A DNA stretch of 64,000 nucleotides from contig VFKA01000025.1 in the NCBI GenBank assembly GCA_009885795.1, positions 1-64,000 of the forward strand, in the 5' to 3' direction. A model generated the notes under the pieces. The model had not been told where the DNA came from and did not search any database. It was given only the letters and a program-made list of their open reading frames with translations. Source of the stretch: Rhodospirillales bacterium (GTDB lineage Bacteria; Pseudomonadota; Alphaproteobacteria; Dongiales; Dongiaceae). Of the stretch, positions 1 through 12,318 are shown one piece after another; the first letter of the stretch is position 1; each line of letters opens with the position of its first letter. The position numbers were made by a program, and so were the translations under genes.

Positions 1-107
1 CCCCAAAATAGCCTGTTCCATCGCCCATCCTCCACCGATGTTCACCATCAGAGAGAATCATGTCTTCAATCCCGAACCAAGAAAATTTGAAATGTGTGCA
101 TGCCGTA

Positions 108-165
108 GCGCAAGCGGGAGAGGGAGGGCCCCATCGCCTCGGGCGATGGGAGGGTGAGGGGGATG
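108..165. repeat. GC-rich repeat with perfect hairpin
   Basis: A 9-bp stem (130-138 pairing with 142-150, arms CCCATCGCC and GGCGATGGG) closes a 3-base loop and is flanked by purine-rich GGGAGAGGGAGG and GGGTGAGGG tracts. Elements of this style are common between genes in alphaproteobacteria. It could help terminate transcription from the right, but there is no T-run, so terminator function is not supported. Confidence 0.45.
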
Positions 166-198
166 CCGACGGGTTGGGATCAGAGTCCGTTGGTATAA

Positions 199-242
199 TT
201 CCTCATGCTGAGGAGCCGCGAAGCGGCGTCTCGAAGCATGTT
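199..242. repeat. CTCATG-type palindromic repeat (variant)
   Basis: An imperfect palindrome starts with CCTCATGCTGAGG, has a GCCGCGAAGCGGC centre, and ends CTCGAAGCATG. It is a diverged relative of the CCTCATGG...CCATGAGG elements at 27950, 30033 and 59596. Confidence 0.5.
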
Positions 243-271
243 CGCGTGGACGGCTGCGGTCAAGCTCAATT

Positions 272-1393
272 CTAGGCCGGCCTTCGCTCCTCGGCGACCT
301 TGGCGATGTCGGCGGCGATGTCGGGGAACTCGGCCAACAGCCGGCGGAAATCGGCGGCGCCCAGCACCAGCAGCCGGCATTCGCCGACGGCGGTGACGGT
401 CGCCGTGCGCGTCGTGTCATTGAGCAACGCGATCTCGCCGAAGAACTGGCCGGGCTTCAACCGGACCGGGCTTGGCGTCACGTCCACCTGGACCTCGCCT
501 TCCAGGATAAAATACATGGCATCGGCCTGTTCGCCGCGCCGGCACAGCGCCTGGTTCGACAAGGCGATGCGCGGCTTCAGCAGGCGGGAAATTTCGGCGA
601 TGCGCCCGGCATCGAGCTTGGCGAACAGCGGCACCTTGGCGACCGCCTGCCAGGTGACGATGAAATCCCGCCGCCGCAACTCCTCGGCAAAGCCCGTGGC
701 GAGGATGCCGGCCGGAACCGCGAACATGGCGATACCGATCAGCATGACCGAGCCGGCGACGATCCGGCCGCCCGGCGTCATCGGAACCATGTCGCCGTAA
801 CCGACCGAGGCGATGGTGACGATGCCCCACCACAGCGCGCGGGGAATGCTGGTGAACACCTCGGGCTGGGCGGCGCGCTCGAGCAGGTACATCGCCCCCG
901 AGGACAGCACCAAGAGGACGAGCAAGACCGTGAGCCCGGCAAAGAGCGGCCGCGCCTCGCGCCGGAACACCGCCGCCACGAGGCCGAGGCCGGGCAGAAC
1001 CCGCGCCAGTTTCACCAGCGCCAGCAGCTCCGCCAGCAGCAACGGCCCATCGCCCACCGGCAGCAGCGCCGCCACCACCGGCGGCAGCACGACGAGGAGA
1101 TCGACGACACCTTGAAGCGACGTGCCATAGGCGCGGCGCGCCTCGCCCGCCGGCCGGTTCGGTCGAAACTCCGGCGCCGTCCACAACCGCGCGCCGTACT
1201 CGATCGCGAACAGCACCCACGTCGCCGCGGCAAGCGTCACGGCCAAGCGGCCCGACCGATCGGTCGAGCCCAACATGGCGGCGCCGGCGCTGGCGAGGAT
1301 GGCGCCAAGCAGCAGCAGCCGGAAGGCCACGCGCGCCGCCGGGCGCCAATCGCCCTCGCCCAAACATTCGGCCGCCCACGCGCGCCACGACAT
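272..1393 (-). CDS. Cyclic-nucleotide-gated potassium channel (MlotiK1-like)
   Basis: Predicted 373-residue inner-membrane K+ channel. Hydrophobic segments fill residues 22-236. The pore carries the K+ selectivity filter SVGYGD at 196-201, followed by S6 and a C-terminal cyclic-nucleotide-binding domain (about 255-365). The phosphate-binding cassette FGEIALL...RTAT is at 318-333. Size and order match the six-helix bacterial channel MlotiK1, which is opened by cAMP. I start at the ATG at 1393 because a GGAGG-like site precedes it and it lies 25 bp after the alaS stop; a longer frame into alaS is open but implausible. It is probably cotranscribed with alaS. The ligand (cAMP or cGMP) cannot be told from sequence. 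Two class III cyclases occur later in the window. Confidence 0.88.
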   Translation of the reverse strand: MSWRAWAAECLGEGDWRPAARVAFRLLLLGAILASAGAAMLGSTDRSGRLAVTLAAATWVLFAIEYGARLWTAPEFRPNRPAGEARRAYGTSLQGVVDLLVVLPPVVAALLPVGDGPLLLAELLALVKLARVLPGLGLVAAVFRREARPLFAGLTVLLVLLVLSSGAMYLLERAAQPEVFTSIPRALWWGIVTIASVGYGDMVPMTPGGRIVAGSVMLIGIAMFAVPAGILATGFAEELRRRDFIVTWQAVAKVPLFAKLDAGRIAEISRLLKPRIALSNQALCRRGEQADAMYFILEGEVQVDVTPSPVRLKPGQFFGEIALLNDTTRTATVTAVGECRLLVLGAADFRRLLAEFPDIAADIAKVAEERRPA

Positions 1394-1418
1394 CCTCGAC
1401 CCCTCCGGCTTCGCTCCC

Positions 1419-4064
<2,646 letters not shown>

Positions 4065-4168
4065 GGCGTGAACCGTTGGGGGTGCCGCCTGCTTCTATCG
4101 CGGTAACCTCCACCTGTCCATAAGCGCGCGATGCCCGCGCAGGGCGCTCGCGCCGAAGCCGCGCCGGA

Positions 4169-4780
4169 CTACGGAGCGACACCCACAAGGACGAGAGGCA
4201 CGCCGGGCACACCACGACCCTCGCGGATCAGATTGTAAAGCTCGCCCTCGTAGTAGGAGACGCCGGACGACATTTCGCTCTGCAACTCCTTCATCGGCAG
4301 TATCTCGACGCCGACGTCGATAACGTCCCCGACATAGAACGCAAGGTGTTTCACGAAAAGATCGAACGCGACGAATGCGTACTTACCAAATTGAACTTCG
4401 ACCGCGATTCGGTCCTTCACGAAATCGGTCTGATTGTAAGAAAAGATCGCCTTCTTACCCTCGGTCTCGATGACCGCCCTTTGTTCATCTGTCGGGAGCT
4501 GCATCGTTTTCCGAATTAAACGGGCGTCCGACGTGACCCAATAGGATGTCCGTTGCTGTTTCCATTTGCGCGCCTCGAAACCCTTCCTAATCGCCGCGTT
4601 CATCGCCTTGGGCGAGTAGAGCATCTTACCTCGCATGCGTTGTTCTTTCGACACCTTGGTGCGGCAGCCCTGCGCGTCCACGGAATGGACAACAATTTCG
4701 ATCTCCTTCCACAGCTGCGGCTTGTGAACCTTGATGAATTCCCACCCATTGAGGTGGGAATAACACTCGACCATCCTCAC
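4169..4780 (-). CDS. BglII-like type II restriction endonuclease
   Basis: Predicted 203-residue restriction enzyme of the BglII family. Two stretches match what I recall of R.BglII: an N-terminal PQLWKEIE block, and a catalytic D-x8-E-x-Q signature read here as DFVKDRIAVEVQ, equivalent to D84/E93/Q95 of BglII. A C-terminal SSxxSYYE block also resembles it. BglII cuts A^GATCT, so this is the likely but unproven specificity. The frame opens with GTG at 4780, overlapping the methyltransferase stop by 4 bp (GTGA); an ATG lies 6 bp further in. Base use is visibly less GC-rich than the neighbours, consistent with horizontal transfer. Confidence 0.85.
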   Translation of the reverse strand: MRMVECYSHLNGWEFIKVHKPQLWKEIEIVVHSVDAQGCRTKVSKEQRMRGKMLYSPKAMNAAIRKGFEARKWKQQRTSYWVTSDARLIRKTMQLPTDEQRAVIETEGKKAIFSYNQTDFVKDRIAVEVQFGKYAFVAFDLFVKHLAFYVGDVIDVGVEILPMKELQSEMSSGVSYYEGELYNLIREGRGVPGVPLVLVGVAP

Positions 4781-5697
4781 CGATGCCCGCCGTGGGGCTT
4801 GCCCGGGTCATAAACTGGCCGGCCCATCGGACGTAGCCGCAACGTGCCCGCCCGCAGCTGGTGAACGCGGTTCCAGGCGATATCGACGTACTCCTGAACG
4901 ATATCGCAGCCGTACCCGCGCCGACCATGCTTCAGGGCCGCAACAATGGAGGAGCCAACGCCCATGTACGGATCGAGGACGCTGTCGCCCTTGCCGGTCA
5001 GCGCCAAGACTAAACGCTCGATCAGTTCGACGGGGAATTGGCAGGGGTGAGTGCTTTTTTCGACGTGATTGTTCTTTACGTTGGGAATGATCCAAACATC
5101 GCCTGGATTTTTTCCAAGCGGATTACCCGACAGCTGCCCCCGTTTCGGCCCCTTGAAGTATTTCTTGTTCGGATACTTCGACGGGATTCGAATTGGATCG
5201 AGGCCGAACGTGTAGTCGTCTCCCTTGGTGAACCATAAGATTGTCTCGTATCGTCCGGAGAGCCGTCGCGAGCAGTGCAGCCCATGCTCAAAATGCCAGA
5301 CGATTCGATTGCGGAGCTTCAGATCGTGACGACGAAACACGTCGTACAACACGATATCGAGAGGGAGGATTTCGCCACCGTTCATTACGTGGTTGCCAAC
5401 CTGCCAGCAGATCGAACCACGCTGATTCAAGACGCGAACGCACTCCGCGATTACCGCAGCCTGCTCCTGCACGTACAACTCAAAATCCCTGCGCCGCTCG
5501 TACCTCTTCCCGATATTGTACGGTGGCGACGTGACAATGAGTTCTATGCTTTCGTTCGCCAGCGATCCGATGAACTCGAGGTTGTCCTGGCATTCCATGA
5601 CCGCCGCCCGATCCGCGGGTAATTCGCGAATCGAGACAACCGGCACTGGAAGCTCGAAGGTCTGCTGATCCTCCGTGAAGGCATACCTTGTACGCAT
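4777..5697 (-). CDS. DNA methyltransferase, probable N4-cytosine, of the BglII-like system
   Basis: A 306-residue SAM-dependent DNA methyltransferase. Motif IV is SPPYNIG (about 57-63) and motif I-like DPYMGVGSS lies near the C-terminus, so the order is IV then I (beta class). SPPY, rather than DPPY or NPPY, favours N4-cytosine methylation, as in M.BglII. It is upstream of and overlaps the endonuclease gene, so the host DNA can be protected as both are made. Its start at 5697 has a GGGGAC ribosome site. No controller (C) protein gene is seen. Codon use is more A/T-rich than in alaS and recA. Confidence 0.88.
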   Translation of the reverse strand: MRTRYAFTEDQQTFELPVPVVSIRELPADRAAVMECQDNLEFIGSLANESIELIVTSPPYNIGKRYERRRDFELYVQEQAAVIAECVRVLNQRGSICWQVGNHVMNGGEILPLDIVLYDVFRRHDLKLRNRIVWHFEHGLHCSRRLSGRYETILWFTKGDDYTFGLDPIRIPSKYPNKKYFKGPKRGQLSGNPLGKNPGDVWIIPNVKNNHVEKSTHPCQFPVELIERLVLALTGKGDSVLDPYMGVGSSIVAALKHGRRGYGCDIVQEYVDIAWNRVHQLRAGTLRLRPMGRPVYDPGKPHGGHR

Positions 5698-5720
5698 GGT
5701 CGTCCCCTAGGGCTAAATCT

Positions 5721-5749
5721 AGTATGCTTGATAGGGGCGTCGTCCGCAA
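5721..5749 (-). promoter_or_regulatory. Possible promoter for the restriction-modification operon
   Basis: Reading leftward, TTGCGG (-35 position) and CATACT (-10) are separated by 17 bp and sit about 25-50 bp before the methyltransferase ATG. Both hexamers match the sigma-70 consensus only partly. Confidence 0.35.
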
Positions 5750-5831
5750 TCAACTTCAGCCGTGCTGCTCTTCCAATTGCGGCGATGTCTCTCCGGTCTG
5801 TCAGACATCGGATGCCAGAGCCGCCCCACCC

Positions 5832-6908
<1,077 letters not shown>

Positions 6909-6956
6909 GACGCTTCCCCTTCTCTAATGGACGCCCGATAGCGGCGCAACGCAATA

Positions 6957-6984
6957 ACTGTACACATTTCGTTCTCTCAATCAA
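6957..6984 (-). promoter_or_regulatory. recA promoter
   Basis: Leftward TTGATT (6979-6984) and TACAGT (6957-6962) are spaced by 16 bp and lie about 50 bp before the recA start. The LexA-like box at 6960-6974 overlaps the -10 element, which fits repression. Confidence 0.55.
6960..6974 (-). promoter_or_regulatory. Putative LexA (SOS) box of recA
   Basis: On the minus strand the site reads GAAC-GAAATGT-GTAC, one base off the alphaproteobacterial LexA consensus GAAC-N7-GAAC. It overlaps the predicted recA -10 element. Confidence 0.6.
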
Positions 6985-6991
6985 GTAAAAA

Positions 6992-7006
6992 GATCAAAAT
7001 AAGAAC
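6992..7006 (-). promoter_or_regulatory. Second LexA-like box upstream of recA
   Basis: On the minus strand the site reads GTTC-TTATTTT-GATC, one base off GTTC-N7-GTTC, the other common statement of the alphaproteobacterial SOS box. It lies just upstream of the recA -35 element. Confidence 0.45.
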
Positions 7007-7057
7007 ATCGTATAATTTCAACATCTTAGATTCGATCCGACAGCCGACCGCTGCCCC

Positions 7058-9469
7058 TCACGCCTCGCCCTCGCGCATCACTTCCTTCACCTTGCCGGCG
7101 AGCTGTTTCAGGCTGAAGGGCTTGGCCAGGAAATAGATGTCGGCGTTCTGGTCGAGGCGGCGGCGGAAGTCGTCCTCGGCATAGCCCGAGATGAAGATCA
7201 CCTTCATGTCGGGGCGAAAGCCGCGAATGCGGCGGATCAGCGTCGGCCCGTCCATGCGCGGCATCACCACGTCGGTGATCATGAGATCGATCGAGCCCTG
7301 GTGCGAACCGATGATCTCGAGCGCCGCCTCGCCCGAGCGCGCTTCCAAGACGTTGTAGCCCTTGTTGCGCAACGCGCGGGCACCGAACAGCCGCACCGCG
7401 TCCTCGTCCTCGACCAGCAGCACCGTGCCGATGCCGGTGAGATCCTGCCCCAGCCCGGCCTCGGCGTCGCGGCGCGAGGTCGTTTCCGCCGCTTGGCCGA
7501 GATGGCGCGGCAGATAGATGCCGAAGGTGGCGCCTTGGGCCGGCGCGCTGTCGACGAAGATGAACCCCCCGGTCTGCTTGACGATGCCATAGACCGTGGC
7601 GAGGCCGAGCCCGGTTCCCGATCCCACCTCCTTGGTGGAGAAGAACGGTTCGAAGATGCGATCGACGATATCGGGCCCGATGCCGGTGCCGGTATCGGCG
7701 ACCTCGATCCGCACATAGTCGCCCTCGGGCACGATCTCGCGCCGGGGCAGTCCGCCGGGACCGACCGCGACATTGGCGGTGCGGATGGTAAGCTTGCCGC
7801 CTTCCGGCATGGCGTCGCGGGCATTCACGGCCAGATTGATGATCACCTGCTCGAGCTGGCCGTGATCGACGCGAACCGCATGAAGGTCGCGCCCATGCAC
7901 CATCTCGAGCTCGATATTCTCGCCGATGAGCCGGCGCAGCAGATGCGACAGCTCGCCCAGCACGTCGGCGATGTTGAGGACGCGCGGTTGCAGCGTTTGC
8001 TGGCGCGAGAAGGCAAGCAGCTGGCGCACCAGGCCCGCGGCCCGGTTGGCGTTCTGCTTCACCTGCATGATGTCGGCGAAGGACTGGTCGCCGGCGCGGT
8101 GGCGCAGCAGCAGCAGATCGCAAAACCCGATCATCGCCGTCAGCAGGTTGTTGAAGTCGTGCGCGATGCCGCCGGCGAGTTGGCCCACGGCCTGCATCTT
8201 CGCCGATTGCGCGACCTGCGTTTCCAGCCGGCGCTGTTCGGTCACGTCCACGAAATAGGCGACCAGACCGCCATGCGCGCTCGCCGCCTCGTCCGCGGCG
8301 GCGAAAAGGCTCGCGACGCGTTCGCCGGAGCCCTGAAACCGCAATTGCGGAGGCTTGCCGCCGCCGCGGCCCGGATGCTTGAGATTCTCGGCTAAAATAG
8401 GACGATCTTCCGGGTGTACGAGATCGTCGAGATTTCGCCCGACCCACTGCTCGCCGCCCGACAAAACCCGAAACGCCTGATTGCAGGCGCCGATGCGCCC
8501 TTGCGCGTCCACCAGCGCCACGCCCAGCGGCGCTTCATCGAGAAGGATCGGCAGCCTGCGGCCCTCGGGACCGACCGCCGCGGCCGCCTCGCGGCCAAGA
8601 TCCATCACCGCGGCGCAAGTGAGAGACCCGCCGTCCGGACGAAGCGCCCGCTGCTGCACGACCAGGCCGTCGAGCAGCTTGCCGCCGGGTCCGCGAAATC
8701 GCACCCGCCCGCCCCCGGCCGGCGACCGGTCGCCCAGCGCATCCCAAGGCGTATCGGGACCGGGCAGCGCCGTCACGTCCGACAGGCCGAGGCCCGACGT
8801 AAGCTGGTTGCCCGCCGCTCCGAGCCAAGCCGAGAACGTTCCATTCGCGAACATGAACCGCCCGGCCGCGTCGACCGCATAGAGACCGACCGGCACCTGA
8901 TCCAGCACCAGGCGCAAGGCCGCCAAATCCTTCATGGCCGCCACCGCGCGGCCACGCTCCTCGGTGCAATCGACGACACGCCACACCACGCCGCCGGGCG
9001 CCGGCAACGTCGTCACTTCCACCTGAAGGACGCGCGGGCTACCCGCATTGCCCTCCACGGTCTCGACCTCGATCACGGCCCGGCCATCGCGCTCGGCCCC
9101 GAGGGCGGCGTCGACGATCGACTGCCGATCCCCCTCCCGGCAGCGCTGCTGTAGAGCCGCCGCGATCGGCACACCCTTGCCGAACGTCCGCACGCAAGCG
9201 GCGTTGCTGAAGAAGATCTCGCCGTCGGGAGCGGTGATCTGGCGGATCGCCGTTGTCTCGAGCCCGCCTTCCAGTAAGCGCCGATCGTGGTTTCGCCCTC
9301 GGCGCTCCAGGAAGACCCCGCCCAGCGAGCCGAGGATAAGGACGGCGGCGCCCAGCAGCACCCAGTTTCCGGCCGGCCAGGACGAAACCGAGACCGAAAA
9401 CGACTCGGCCGCCGCGGCGGTCCCGGCGCCAAGCAGCCACGCCGCCATTCCTCCCGCTGCCGCCGCCAT
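7058..9469 (-). CDS. cckA: Hybrid histidine kinase CckA
   Basis: Membrane hybrid kinase that feeds phosphate through ChpT to the cell-cycle regulator CtrA. From the chosen start (803 residues): a signal-like helix and one further membrane helix (about 36-56), PAS-like sensor regions, a HisKA domain with phospho-acceptor H437 in GGIAHDFNN, an ATPase domain with DTGTGIG from D592 and a GTGLGLATV lid, and a C-terminal receiver with D733 (TDVVMP) and a KPF lysine. I start at the ATG at 9469. An alternative ATG at 9601 forms TAATG with the flhB stop and would add 44 residues encoded largely by a palindromic repeat. Neither start has a strong ribosome site. It is downstream of the flagellar genes in the same direction. 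Confidence 0.95.
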   Translation of the reverse strand: MAAAAGGMAAWLLGAGTAAAAESFSVSVSSWPAGNWVLLGAAVLILGSLGGVFLERRGRNHDRRLLEGGLETTAIRQITAPDGEIFFSNAACVRTFGKGVPIAAALQQRCREGDRQSIVDAALGAERDGRAVIEVETVEGNAGSPRVLQVEVTTLPAPGGVVWRVVDCTEERGRAVAAMKDLAALRLVLDQVPVGLYAVDAAGRFMFANGTFSAWLGAAGNQLTSGLGLSDVTALPGPDTPWDALGDRSPAGGGRVRFRGPGGKLLDGLVVQQRALRPDGGSLTCAAVMDLGREAAAAVGPEGRRLPILLDEAPLGVALVDAQGRIGACNQAFRVLSGGEQWVGRNLDDLVHPEDRPILAENLKHPGRGGGKPPQLRFQGSGERVASLFAAADEAASAHGGLVAYFVDVTEQRRLETQVAQSAKMQAVGQLAGGIAHDFNNLLTAMIGFCDLLLLRHRAGDQSFADIMQVKQNANRAAGLVRQLLAFSRQQTLQPRVLNIADVLGELSHLLRRLIGENIELEMVHGRDLHAVRVDHGQLEQVIINLAVNARDAMPEGGKLTIRTANVAVGPGGLPRREIVPEGDYVRIEVADTGTGIGPDIVDRIFEPFFSTKEVGSGTGLGLATVYGIVKQTGGFIFVDSAPAQGATFGIYLPRHLGQAAETTSRRDAEAGLGQDLTGIGTVLLVEDEDAVRLFGARALRNKGYNVLEARSGEAALEIIGSHQGSIDLMITDVVMPRMDGPTLIRRIRGFRPDMKVIFISGYAEDDFRRRLDQNADIYFLAKPFSLKQLAGKVKEVMREGEA

Positions 9470-9484
9470 CGTTGAAAAACACAC

Positions 9485-9558
9485 CTGTCGGCCCGGCGAA
9501 AGCCGGGGCCCATCGCGACGTGGACGTCGATGGATTCCGGCTTTCGCCGGAATGACAG
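9485..9558. repeat. CCGGCGAAAGCCGG palindromic repeat, copy 1
   Basis: A 74-bp element starts CTGTC and ends GACAG. It contains CCCGGCGAAAGCCGGG and CCGGCTTTCGCCGG hairpins joined by a GC-rich spacer. A second copy is at 18729. Here it is open in the cckA frame and would encode a peptide containing VIPAKAGIH. Confidence 0.85.
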
Positions 9559-9600
9559 CCTGAAAGAGACGTGTGAACCGGATCGCCATCGTGCCGGCCA

Positions 9601-10731
9601 TTATGGCGCGGCGCGAGGTTTCTCGCCACGGTGAAGTCGAGGCGTCGCCGGTTTCCGGGTCGCGCCCGCCTTGCGCCGCAATCTCATGACGAAGCCGATG
9701 ACCTCGGCGACCGCCTTGTAGTGGGCGGCCGGAATCTCCTCGTCGATGTCCACGGTCGCGAACAGGCCCCGGGCCAGCGGCGGGTTTTCCACGATCGGAA
9801 TATCGTGCTCCTTGGCCAGCTCGCGGATGCGCAGCGCCACGCGGTCGGCGCCCTTGGCGGTAAGGCGCGGCGCCGCCATGGTCTCGGAATCGTATTTGAG
9901 CGCGACAGCGTAGTGCGTCGGGTTGGTGACCACGACATCGGCGTCGGGCACGGCCGCCATCATGCGCCGGCGCGCGCGCTCCATGCGGATCTGCCGCAGC
10001 CGGCTCTTGATGACGGGATCGCCCTCGGATTGCTTGAACTCCTCGCGCAACTCCACGCGGGTCATGCGCAGCCGGCGGTGATGCGAGTATCTTTGATAAA
10101 GGACGTCCATGATCGCCAGCACCGTCATCACCGCCAGGATGCCGGCGAGCAGCCGAATCGAGACCCGCCAGGCAAGCGCCAGAACCTGGATCGTATCCAT
10201 GGAAGGAAGATTCGGCAGCACGTCCTTGAGCGGCCACAGCAACATGATGACGATCGCTCCGGTCACCATCAACTTTGTCACCGCCTTCAGAAACTCGAGG
10301 ATCGCCTGGCCCGAGACGAGCCTCTTGGCGCCCGCAAGCGGCGAGAGCTTGCTGAGCTTCGGCTTCAACTGCTCGGCCGAAACGATCCACCCGTGTTGAA
10401 GAACATGGGGCGCGATCGCCGCGGCGATGGTCAGCGCCAGCGGCACGATACCCGCCAGCAACACGCCCCAAAAGAGGCCTAGCATCAAACGCTGCAAGCT
10501 GCCGATGTCGGTCGCGATGCTGTCGGGCGATTCGACGAAGGGCAGCAGCAGCCGCATCGATTCGTTCATCATCGGCGGCGCGAACAGGCCGACCGCGATC
10601 GTCGCGGCCAGGATCATCATCCAGTGATTGAACTCGCGCGAGACCGCGACCTGACCCTTGCGCCTGGCGTCCTCCAGGCGCTTCTGGGTCGGTTCTTCCG
10701 TTTTGTCGGCGTCGTCGCGTTGTTCGGCCAA
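9601..10731 (-). CDS. flhB: Flagellar export protein FlhB
   Basis: A 376-residue inner-membrane component of the flagellar type III export gate that switches substrate from hook to filament proteins. Four hydrophobic segments fill residues 36-205. The autocleavage motif NPTH is at 270-273. The start is TTG at 10731: an in-frame stop lies just upstream and AGGGGG provides the ribosome site. It follows fliR by 17 bp, and its stop overlaps a possible cckA start (TAATG). Confidence 0.97.
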   Translation of the reverse strand: MAEQRDDADKTEEPTQKRLEDARRKGQVAVSREFNHWMMILAATIAVGLFAPPMMNESMRLLLPFVESPDSIATDIGSLQRLMLGLFWGVLLAGIVPLALTIAAAIAPHVLQHGWIVSAEQLKPKLSKLSPLAGAKRLVSGQAILEFLKAVTKLMVTGAIVIMLLWPLKDVLPNLPSMDTIQVLALAWRVSIRLLAGILAVMTVLAIMDVLYQRYSHHRRLRMTRVELREEFKQSEGDPVIKSRLRQIRMERARRRMMAAVPDADVVVTNPTHYAVALKYDSETMAAPRLTAKGADRVALRIRELAKEHDIPIVENPPLARGLFATVDIDEEIPAAHYKAVAEVIGFVMRLRRKAGATRKPATPRLHRGEKPRAAP

Positions 10732-10748
10732 GCTTGCCCCCTAGCTTG

Positions 10749-11513
10749 CTAACGCGGGAACAGGAACTGTTCGAGGCCGCCCGCATAGCGATTGAGGAAC
10801 CACAGCAGCCCGCCCGCCAACCCGAGCGACAGCGTGGCGAGGCCCAAAAGGATCTGCAACGGCAGCGACACGAAGAAGATTTGCACCTGCGGCAACAGCC
10901 GCGCGAGCAAGCCCAGCCCCAGATTGACCACGAGGCCGACCAGGACGAAGGGCGCCGAAATCTCGAGCGCGATGGCGAAGCTGCGCGCCACGGTCTGGGC
11001 GATGGTGTCGGCCATGTCGCCGAGCGGCAGCGGCGCGCCCGGAATCATCATGGCATAGCTATCGACGATCGCCTCGAATACCGGGCCGTAGAGGCCGGTG
11101 GCGAAGATCAGCAGCACCCCGAAGACGAAGAGAAAGCTGCCGGCGATGGCGCCTTGCTGTTGGCCCGCGGGATCGGTGACCAGCGCGCTGGCAAGGCCGG
11201 TCTCGAGCGCGATGATCATGCCGGCGGTCTGCAAGGCGCTCAACAGCACCCGCGTGACCGTACCGATGAAGAGGCCGATCACCGTTTCGCCGGCGATCAA
11301 GGCGATCAACGCGCCGGGTGCCGCCGGCATCGCCGGCAACACCCCGGCGACGACCGGGGTCAGCAGCAGGCTCACCATCAACGCCATGGTCAGGCGCAGC
11401 CGCGGCGGCACGAACGCCTCGCCGATGCCGGGCAGCAGCATGAACACCGGGCCCAGCCTGGCGAAGACGAGGAGGAAGGCGAAGAGTCCGGCCGGCAATA
11501 GCTGTTGCAGCAT
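10749..11513 (-). CDS. fliR: Flagellar export protein FliR
   Basis: A 254-residue, strongly hydrophobic protein with about six membrane segments, forming the export-gate core with FliP and FliQ. Length and hydrophobic pattern fit FliR. It starts 3 bp after the fliQ stop and sits in the conserved order fliQ-fliR-flhB, so translation is probably coupled. Confidence 0.96.
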   Translation of the reverse strand: MLQQLLPAGLFAFLLVFARLGPVFMLLPGIGEAFVPPRLRLTMALMVSLLLTPVVAGVLPAMPAAPGALIALIAGETVIGLFIGTVTRVLLSALQTAGMIIALETGLASALVTDPAGQQQGAIAGSFLFVFGVLLIFATGLYGPVFEAIVDSYAMMIPGAPLPLGDMADTIAQTVARSFAIALEISAPFVLVGLVVNLGLGLLARLLPQVQIFFVSLPLQILLGLATLSLGLAGGLLWFLNRYAGGLEQFLFPR

Positions 11514-11516
11514 CGC

Positions 11517-11780
11517 TTAGCCCCCCGCGGCGCGCTCCATGAGCTCGCGCGTGAATTCGGCCAGCGTGCCCAGCATGAACGGCAGGAACACCAGAAGCGA
11601 CAGGAAGATGACCAACATCTTGGGCACGAATGTGAGCGTCATCTCCTGAATCTGGGTGAGCGCCTGGAACAGGGAAATGGCCAGTCCCACGGCCAGCGCC
11701 AGCACCATGGTGGGCGCCGCGATCTTGAGCATGACGATCGTCGATTCGGTGGCGATCGCCAGGATGTCGGCTTCGTTCAT
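11517..11780 (-). CDS. fliQ: Flagellar export protein FliQ
   Basis: An 87-residue protein with two membrane helices (about 14-39 and 50-75), typical of FliQ. It joins FliP and FliR in the export gate inside the basal body. It is separated from the upstream fliE by 200 bp that contain a palindromic repeat, so it may be read from the same operon through that element. Confidence 0.96.
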   Translation of the reverse strand: MNEADILAIATESTIVMLKIAAPTMVLALAVGLAISLFQALTQIQEMTLTFVPKMLVIFLSLLVFLPFMLGTLAEFTRELMERAAGG

Positions 11781-11854
11781 CGGAAGCGGCTTTGCGCCAA
11801 CCGGCCGAGGGCGGCGCGCTAACGTAGCGACTCTGTCACGTCGAACCCATCGAC

Positions 11855-11929
11855 GTCATGGCCGGGCTTGACCCGGCCATCCAGGAATCGGCGAGAAATC
11901 TGGATGCCCGGATCAAGTCCGGGCATAAC
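11855..11929. repeat. GGCCGGGCTTGACCCGGCC twin-hairpin repeat
   Basis: Two stem-loops stand in tandem in the fliE-fliQ gap: GGCCGGG-CTTGA-CCCGGCC, and GCCCGGATCAAGTCCGGGC followed by ATAAC. The ends, GTCATGG and GGGCATAAC, are roughly inverted copies. This is a second repeat family, distinct from the CCGGCGAAAG type. Confidence 0.8.
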
Positions 11930-11980
11930 AAGCGAGGGGCACGTCGCGAGCGGAGGAATCATCTGTTCGATCCACTCGAC

Positions 11981-12292
11981 CTAGATCGGCATGCGCAGGA
12001 TTTCCTGGTAGGCCTGGATCACGCGATCGCGCACCGCCACCACGGTTTGCAGCGTGACCTCGGCCGCGGCGACCGCGGTCACGACGTCGGCCACGTCGGC
12101 CTTGCCGGACATGGCGGCGATCGACTGGCGTTCGCCGTCGCGCATGGTGGCGACCGCGTCCTCGCCGATCTGGCGCAGCGTCTCGCCGAAGCTGGGCGTT
12201 CCGGCGCCGCCTGGCAACTCGGCGCCTTTCGCGCCGGGGATCTTGGTCGCGTTGGTGTAGGCCGAAATGGCCGTGGCGAGAGAAACTGTCAT
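11981..12292 (-). CDS. fliE: Flagellar hook-basal body protein FliE
   Basis: A 103-residue basal-body protein that links the MS ring to the rod. The C-terminal half (ADVADVVTAVAAAEVTLQT...RDRVIQAYQEILRMPI) has the conserved FliE pattern ending in a short hydrophobic tail. It is downstream of flgC by 26 bp in the usual flgB-flgC-fliE order. Confidence 0.95.
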   Translation of the reverse strand: MTVSLATAISAYTNATKIPGAKGAELPGGAGTPSFGETLRQIGEDAVATMRDGERQSIAAMSGKADVADVVTAVAAAEVTLQTVVAVRDRVIQAYQEILRMPI

Positions 12293-12318
12293 TTCAAAGG
12301 CCCCCTGATTTATGGTGT

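Larger units (their letters stand above)
1..271. other. Gene-free left edge with repeats
   Basis: No convincing coding region lies here. The stretch is the 3' flank of the leftward K+ channel gene that ends at 272. It holds a GC-rich hairpin (130-150) within a longer repeat-like tract, and a CTCATG-type palindrome near 200-240. Both look like dispersed alphaproteobacterial intergenic repeats. The short frames that can be read here have no recognisable domain. Confidence 0.5.

Noticed and set aside
130-150. Rho-independent terminator at the left edge
   Set aside because: The hairpin is strong, but no T-run follows on either strand and it lies within a repeat-type tract.
7058-10786. A 1242-codon open frame running from cckA back through flhB
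   Set aside because: The upstream part overlaps flhB in another frame and has the Arg/Gly/Ala-rich bias of a high-GC shadow. cckA starts at 9469 or 9601.
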